Source: Patescibacteria group bacterium
GTDB taxonomy: Bacteria > Patescibacteriota > Minisyncoccia > Minisyncoccales > DG-74-1
Length of the DNA: 15,863 nucleotides
Assembly (NCBI GenBank): GCA_030016465.1
Contig: JASEJL010000014.1
Span: forward strand, 1 to 15,863
Reading direction: 5' to 3'
Position numbers and translations under genes: made by a program. Shown here piece by piece: positions 12,739 through 15,863 of this stretch. Under the pieces are notes generated by a model. It ran no database searches. It was not told the DNA's origin and saw nothing but the letters and a program-made list of their open reading frames with translations. Position 1 is the first letter of the stretch. Each line of letters begins with the position of its first letter.

Positions 12739-14850
12739 ATGAGACAATACCCCATAGAAAAATACCGAAATATTGGAATTATTGCTCATATTGATGCCGG
12801 AAAAACAACCACTACCGAGCGAATTTTGTTTTACACCGGAATTTCTCATAAGATGGGCGAGATTGATTTGGGCACAACAATCATGGATTGGATGGAACAA
12901 GAAAAAGAAAGAGGAATTACCATTACGGCTGCTGCCACTACCTGTTTCTGGACGCCGTTGGAAGCTAAAAATCGGGAGCGAGGAAATCCCAACGAAGTTC
13001 GGATTAACATTATTGATACCCCTGGTCACATTGATTTTACGGCCGAGGTTCAGAGGTCTTTGAGGGTTTTAGATGGAGCGGTGGTTGTTTTTGATGGAGT
13101 GGCCGGGGTTGAACCTCAATCAGAAACGGTCTGGCGCCAGGCCGATAAATTTAATGTTCCCAGAGTTTGCTTTATTAATAAAATGGATAGACTGGGAGCT
13201 GATTTTGAAAAGAGTCTAGAATCAATCTGGCAAAAATTATCGCCAAATGCGGTTGCCCTACAATTGCCAATCGGTAAAGAGAGTACCTTTGAAGGAGTGA
13301 TTGATTTATTAAAAATGAAGGCCTTGAAATTTGAAGGAGATTTTGGCGAAAAAGTGATTGAGGAAGAAATCCCTAAAGATCTGTTAGAAAAAGCCAGGGC
13401 AATGAGAGAAAATTTAGTTGAGAAAATTGTGGCTGAAGATGATGAACTTTTGGAAAAATATTTAGCCAGAAAAGAAATTTCAATTGAGGAATTGAGAAAT
13501 ACCTTGAGAAAGGCAACCTGCAATTATCGATTGATTCCAGTTTTTGTCGGTTCGGCTTTGAAAAATAAAGGAATTCAACCTCTTTTAGATGCCATTTGTT
13601 ATTATTTACCCTGCCCGACCGATCTTCCACCGGTTAAGGGAATTGATCCCAAAACTGGAAAAGAAATTGAGAGAAAGGCTGATGACAATGAACCCTTCTC
13701 GGGTTTAGCTTTTAAAATTGCCTCAGACCCTTATGTTGGCACTTTGACTTATTTCCGGGTTTATTCTGGAAATTTGAGAAGAGGAGTCTATTTACTCAAT
13801 ACCACTACTCAGGAAAAAGAGAGAATTGGTCGAATTTTACGTCTTCATGCTAATCAGCGAGAGGAGGTGGAAGAAATTTTTGCCGGAGACATTGTTGCCA
13901 CTATTGGATTAAAAAATACTTCCACCGGTCATACGCTTTCTGACCCAGACCATCCCATTATTTTAGAAAAAATTATTTTTCCCGAACCGGTAATCGGAAT
14001 TCGCATTGAACCAAAAACCAAGGCCGACCAAGAAAAAATGAGTTTAGCTTTAAAAAGATTGGCCGAAGAAGACCCGACTTTTAGAGTGAAAGGAGATCCG
14101 GAAACCGGCGAGACAATTATCTCGGGTATGGGAGAATTACATTTGGAAATTATTGTTGACCGGATGAAAAGAGAATTTAAGGTAGAAGGAAATGTTGGCA
14201 GGCCTCAGGTGGCTTATAAAGAAACGATAAAAGAATTTGCCGAAGCCGAAGGAAAATATATCAGGCAGAGCGGTGGTCGGGGTCAATATGGTCATGTCTG
14301 GTTGAGAATAGGACCAAAAAAGAGAGGAGAGGGTTTTGAATTTATTAATGAGATTAAAGGCGGAATTATTCCCCAGGAATTTATTCCGGCCGTGGAAAAG
14401 GGAGTAAAAGAAGCAATGGATAAAGGAATATTGGCAGGCTATCCAATGGTGGATATGAGTGTGACTTTATATGATGGTTCTTTCCATGAAGTTGATTCTT
14501 CAGAACTAGCTTTTAAAATTGCAGGTTCCATCGCTTTACAGCAAGCTGCCAAAAAAGCTAAACCTGTTTTGTTGGAACCGATAATGAAATTAGAAGTAAT
14601 TACGTCACCAGATTTTTTTGGCGATGTCATTAGTGATTTGTCAGCCAGGCGAGGGAAAATTGAGGACACAAAAGATAGATTGAATTTAAAAGTAATTGAT
14701 GCTAAAATACCTTTAGCTGAAATGTTTGGTTATGCCACTTCTTTACGGTCATTGACAGAAGGCCGAGGAACCTTTACAATGGAATTTGACCACTATGAAG
14801 AAGTACCTCAGAACATAGCCCAAGAAATAATTGAAGGAAAAAGAAGATAA
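12739..14850 (+). CDS. fusA: Translation elongation factor G
   Basis: 703 aa from ATG 12739. EF-G is the GTPase that drives tRNA-mRNA translocation on the ribosome and splits ribosomes with RRF. G-domain motifs are complete: AHIDAGKT (P-loop), GITITAAAT (switch I), DTPGHIDF (G3 with the catalytic His), NKMD (G4) and GSA (G5). Domain II starts near FSGLAFKIASDP. Domain III has SGMGELHLEI. Domain IV has RQSGGRGQYGHV (tip-loop region). Domain V ends ...SLRSLTEGRGTFTMEFDHYEEVP. I chose ATG 12739 (MRQYPIEKYRNIGI) because it aligns with the family start; an in-frame TTG at 12703 would add 12 unrelated residues. It is third in the rpsL-rpsG-fusA order. tuf does not follow; a transposase relic does. 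Confidence 0.98.
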   Translation: MRQYPIEKYRNIGIIAHIDAGKTTTTERILFYTGISHKMGEIDLGTTIMDWMEQEKERGITITAAATTCFWTPLEAKNRERGNPNEVRINIIDTPGHIDFTAEVQRSLRVLDGAVVVFDGVAGVEPQSETVWRQADKFNVPRVCFINKMDRLGADFEKSLESIWQKLSPNAVALQLPIGKESTFEGVIDLLKMKALKFEGDFGEKVIEEEIPKDLLEKARAMRENLVEKIVAEDDELLEKYLARKEISIEELRNTLRKATCNYRLIPVFVGSALKNKGIQPLLDAICYYLPCPTDLPPVKGIDPKTGKEIERKADDNEPFSGLAFKIASDPYVGTLTYFRVYSGNLRRGVYLLNTTTQEKERIGRILRLHANQREEVEEIFAGDIVATIGLKNTSTGHTLSDPDHPIILEKIIFPEPVIGIRIEPKTKADQEKMSLALKRLAEEDPTFRVKGDPETGETIISGMGELHLEIIVDRMKREFKVEGNVGRPQVAYKETIKEFAEAEGKYIRQSGGRGQYGHVWLRIGPKKRGEGFEFINEIKGGIIPQEFIPAVEKGVKEAMDKGILAGYPMVDMSVTLYDGSFHEVDSSELAFKIAGSIALQQAAKKAKPVLLEPIMKLEVITSPDFFGDVISDLSARRGKIEDTKDRLNLKVIDAKIPLAEMFGYATSLRSLTEGRGTFTMEFDHYEEVPQNIAQEIIEGKRR

Positions 14851-14880
14851 ATAATCAACTTACGATGTTAAGTAAAAATA

Positions 14881-15615
14881 TTGGCGTATCAAAAAAGATT
14901 TTTTGAGAAAAATCAACTAATCCATGTTGTTTCTCGGGCAGTGACAGATATTTTTAAAATCAAAGCAGATTGCTATCAGTTTATTTTTCAATTTTATGCG
15001 GCTAACCTTGGAAAAAAAGGATTTAATGTAAGAGCTAAAGATGTAATAAAAGCAGGACAAGCTCTATTAAATCGAGAAAAAATTTCCTCAAAATTTATAA
15101 TTAAAGAACATCCGCCAATAGTTGATTTATTGGATTTTTCACTGCCAATTAATCATTTCCATTTTTATTTATTATTAAACATTGAAAATATGTTACCCTT
15201 TTTTATGAAAAAATTAAATGATGGATTTGCCAAATATTTTAATTTGACTTATAATCGAAAAGATGCCTATTTGGTTCTCGTTACAAAAGTGTGATAATAA
15301 AAACAGATTTTCAATCTGATGCAGTTAGTCGATATGTTAGCATAATCAATCCCTTAGATGTTTTTCAACCAGGTTGGCGGGAAAGGGGCCTAAAGGATTG
15401 GAAAAAAGCTTTTGATTTTTTGAAAGAATATGAATTTTCCAGTTTTCCAGATAAAATAGGATTAAGAAAAAGCAAAATATTAGCTGAAAAAGAGATTTTG
15501 GAAAAAAATATTCTTTTATAAGGAGTTCTGAAAATAAAAAATAGTGTTAGAAGAAATTGTGAAGGGCTTTTTAAAAGAGAAATTAAAACCCCCCTTATCC
15601 TTATTAATAGAATAA
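14881..15615 (+). pseudogene. Y1 (REP-associated/IS200-like HUH) transposase, frameshifted
   Basis: A single-strand HUH transposase family gene (Y1_Tnp) broken in at least two places. The first part (14881-15294, TTG start) reads RFFEKNQLIHVVSRAV, CYQFIFQFYAANLGKKGF, FIIKEHPPIVDLLDFS and INHFHFYLLL, which holds the HxH metal-binding pair, then KLNDGFAKYFNLTYNRKDA. At about 15265 a one-base loss shifts the frame. The continuing frame reads LFGSRYKSVIIKTDFQSDAV, then SRYVSIINPLDVFQPGW with the catalytic Tyr, and runs to 15521 (EKEILEKNILL). A third frame (15544-15615) gives LEEIVKGFLKEKLKPPLSLL, probably the C-terminus. No flanking insertion ends are obvious. The start 30 nt after fusA suggests insertion between str-cluster neighbours. 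Confidence 0.85.
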
Positions 15616-15683
15616 TTTAATCAACATCGCAAGTTGAGTAAAAAATAAAAATATTCTGGAAATTTCGCAAAAAAAGTGCTATT

Positions 15684-15863
15684 ATGGACAACCAAAACCA
15701 ATCTAAACTTTCAAATAAAGGAATTTCCACGCCAATTGGAATTTTGATTATTATTTGCGTTCTTTTAACCGGAGGAATTTTAGCGTGGCAGCTTGAGTGG
15801 TTTAAAAAAGAAGTAAAAATGCCAGAAGTAAAAATGCCAGAAGTAGAGATAGAGGAAGAAGTA
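15684..15863 (+). CDS. Single-pass membrane protein, N-terminal part (runs off window)
   Basis: 60 codons from ATG 15684 with no stop before the window end. The N-terminus is polar (MDNQNQSKLSNKGISTP), followed by one membrane segment at about residues 18-36 (IGILIIICVLLTGGILAWQ), then WFKKEV and a repeated KMPEVKMPEVEIEEEE-like tract (two MPEV units followed by an acidic run). The layout suggests a membrane-anchored protein with the bulk outside the cytoplasm and a flexible acidic linker after the anchor. I do not recognise the product. TATTAT at 15680 overlaps the ATG itself and so is unlikely to be its -10 box. Confidence 0.7.
   Translation, partial: MDNQNQSKLSNKGISTPIGILIIICVLLTGGILAWQLEWFKKEVKMPEVKMPEVEIEEEV

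Noticed and set aside
12773..13523. Overlapping alternative-frame ORFs within fusA
   Set aside because: They are in other frames of a strongly conserved gene, with no domains of their own.
15680..15685. TATTAT as promoter of the last gene
   Set aside because: It overlaps the start codon, so a transcript from it would lack the ATG.

Overview
The window looks like a Candidate Phyla Radiation (Patescibacteria, probably Parcubacteria-like) genome. The protein genes are AT-rich and closely packed, their starts lack Shine-Dalgarno sequences, MreD and the cell-wall genes are short, a typical Patescibacteria-type Y1 (REP-associated) transposase relic is present, and the 23S rRNA gene is riddled with introns. 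The lineage is an inference from style. No 16S or marker-gene search was possible.

Region 1 (1-7325) is a 23S rRNA gene missing its first few hundred bases. Its 5' two thirds (1-1882) is one exon enlarged by structured expansions, including two copies of a ~100-nt hairpin element (305-405 and 1429-1528) that share their ends but not their middles. The 3' part is cut by nine group I introns totalling 4489 nt, leaving exons as short as 20 nt. By alignment to remembered E. coli 23S, the introns follow U1911, U1931, U1951, U2262, U2511, U2546, 2575, U2604 and U2656: helix 69, helix 71, the P-loop region, the peptidyl-transferase ring, the A-loop base and the sarcin-ricin loop. Each 5' exon ends in U and pairs with an internal guide starting with G, and each intron ends in G. 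A P3 helix with compensatory changes can be drawn in all nine. Two structural types occur: introns 1, 2 and 8 lack P7.1/P7.2-type hairpins, while 3, 5, 6, 7 and 9 (and partly 4) are IA-like. Three introns carry intact LAGLIDADG endonuclease ORFs (1, 4, 8), two carry decayed ones (3, 9) and four carry none.

Region 2 (7326-7779) is the 23S-5S spacer, the 5S rRNA with a long outer processing stem, and a promoter for the next operon. Region 3 (7780-11284) is an overlapping mreC-mreD-mrdA cell-shape and peptidoglycan operon followed by a membrane-anchored DUF4430 protein whose start is obscured by a poly-A run. Region 4 (11285-14850) is the str cluster rpsL-rpsG-fusA behind a good sigma-70-type promoter. 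Region 5 (14851-15863) holds a frameshifted Y1 transposase and the start of an unrecognised single-pass membrane protein that runs off the window.

The most interesting content is the nine-intron array in the catalytic core of the ribosome, in which homing endonuclease genes have been gained at different structural positions and are seen at different stages of decay.
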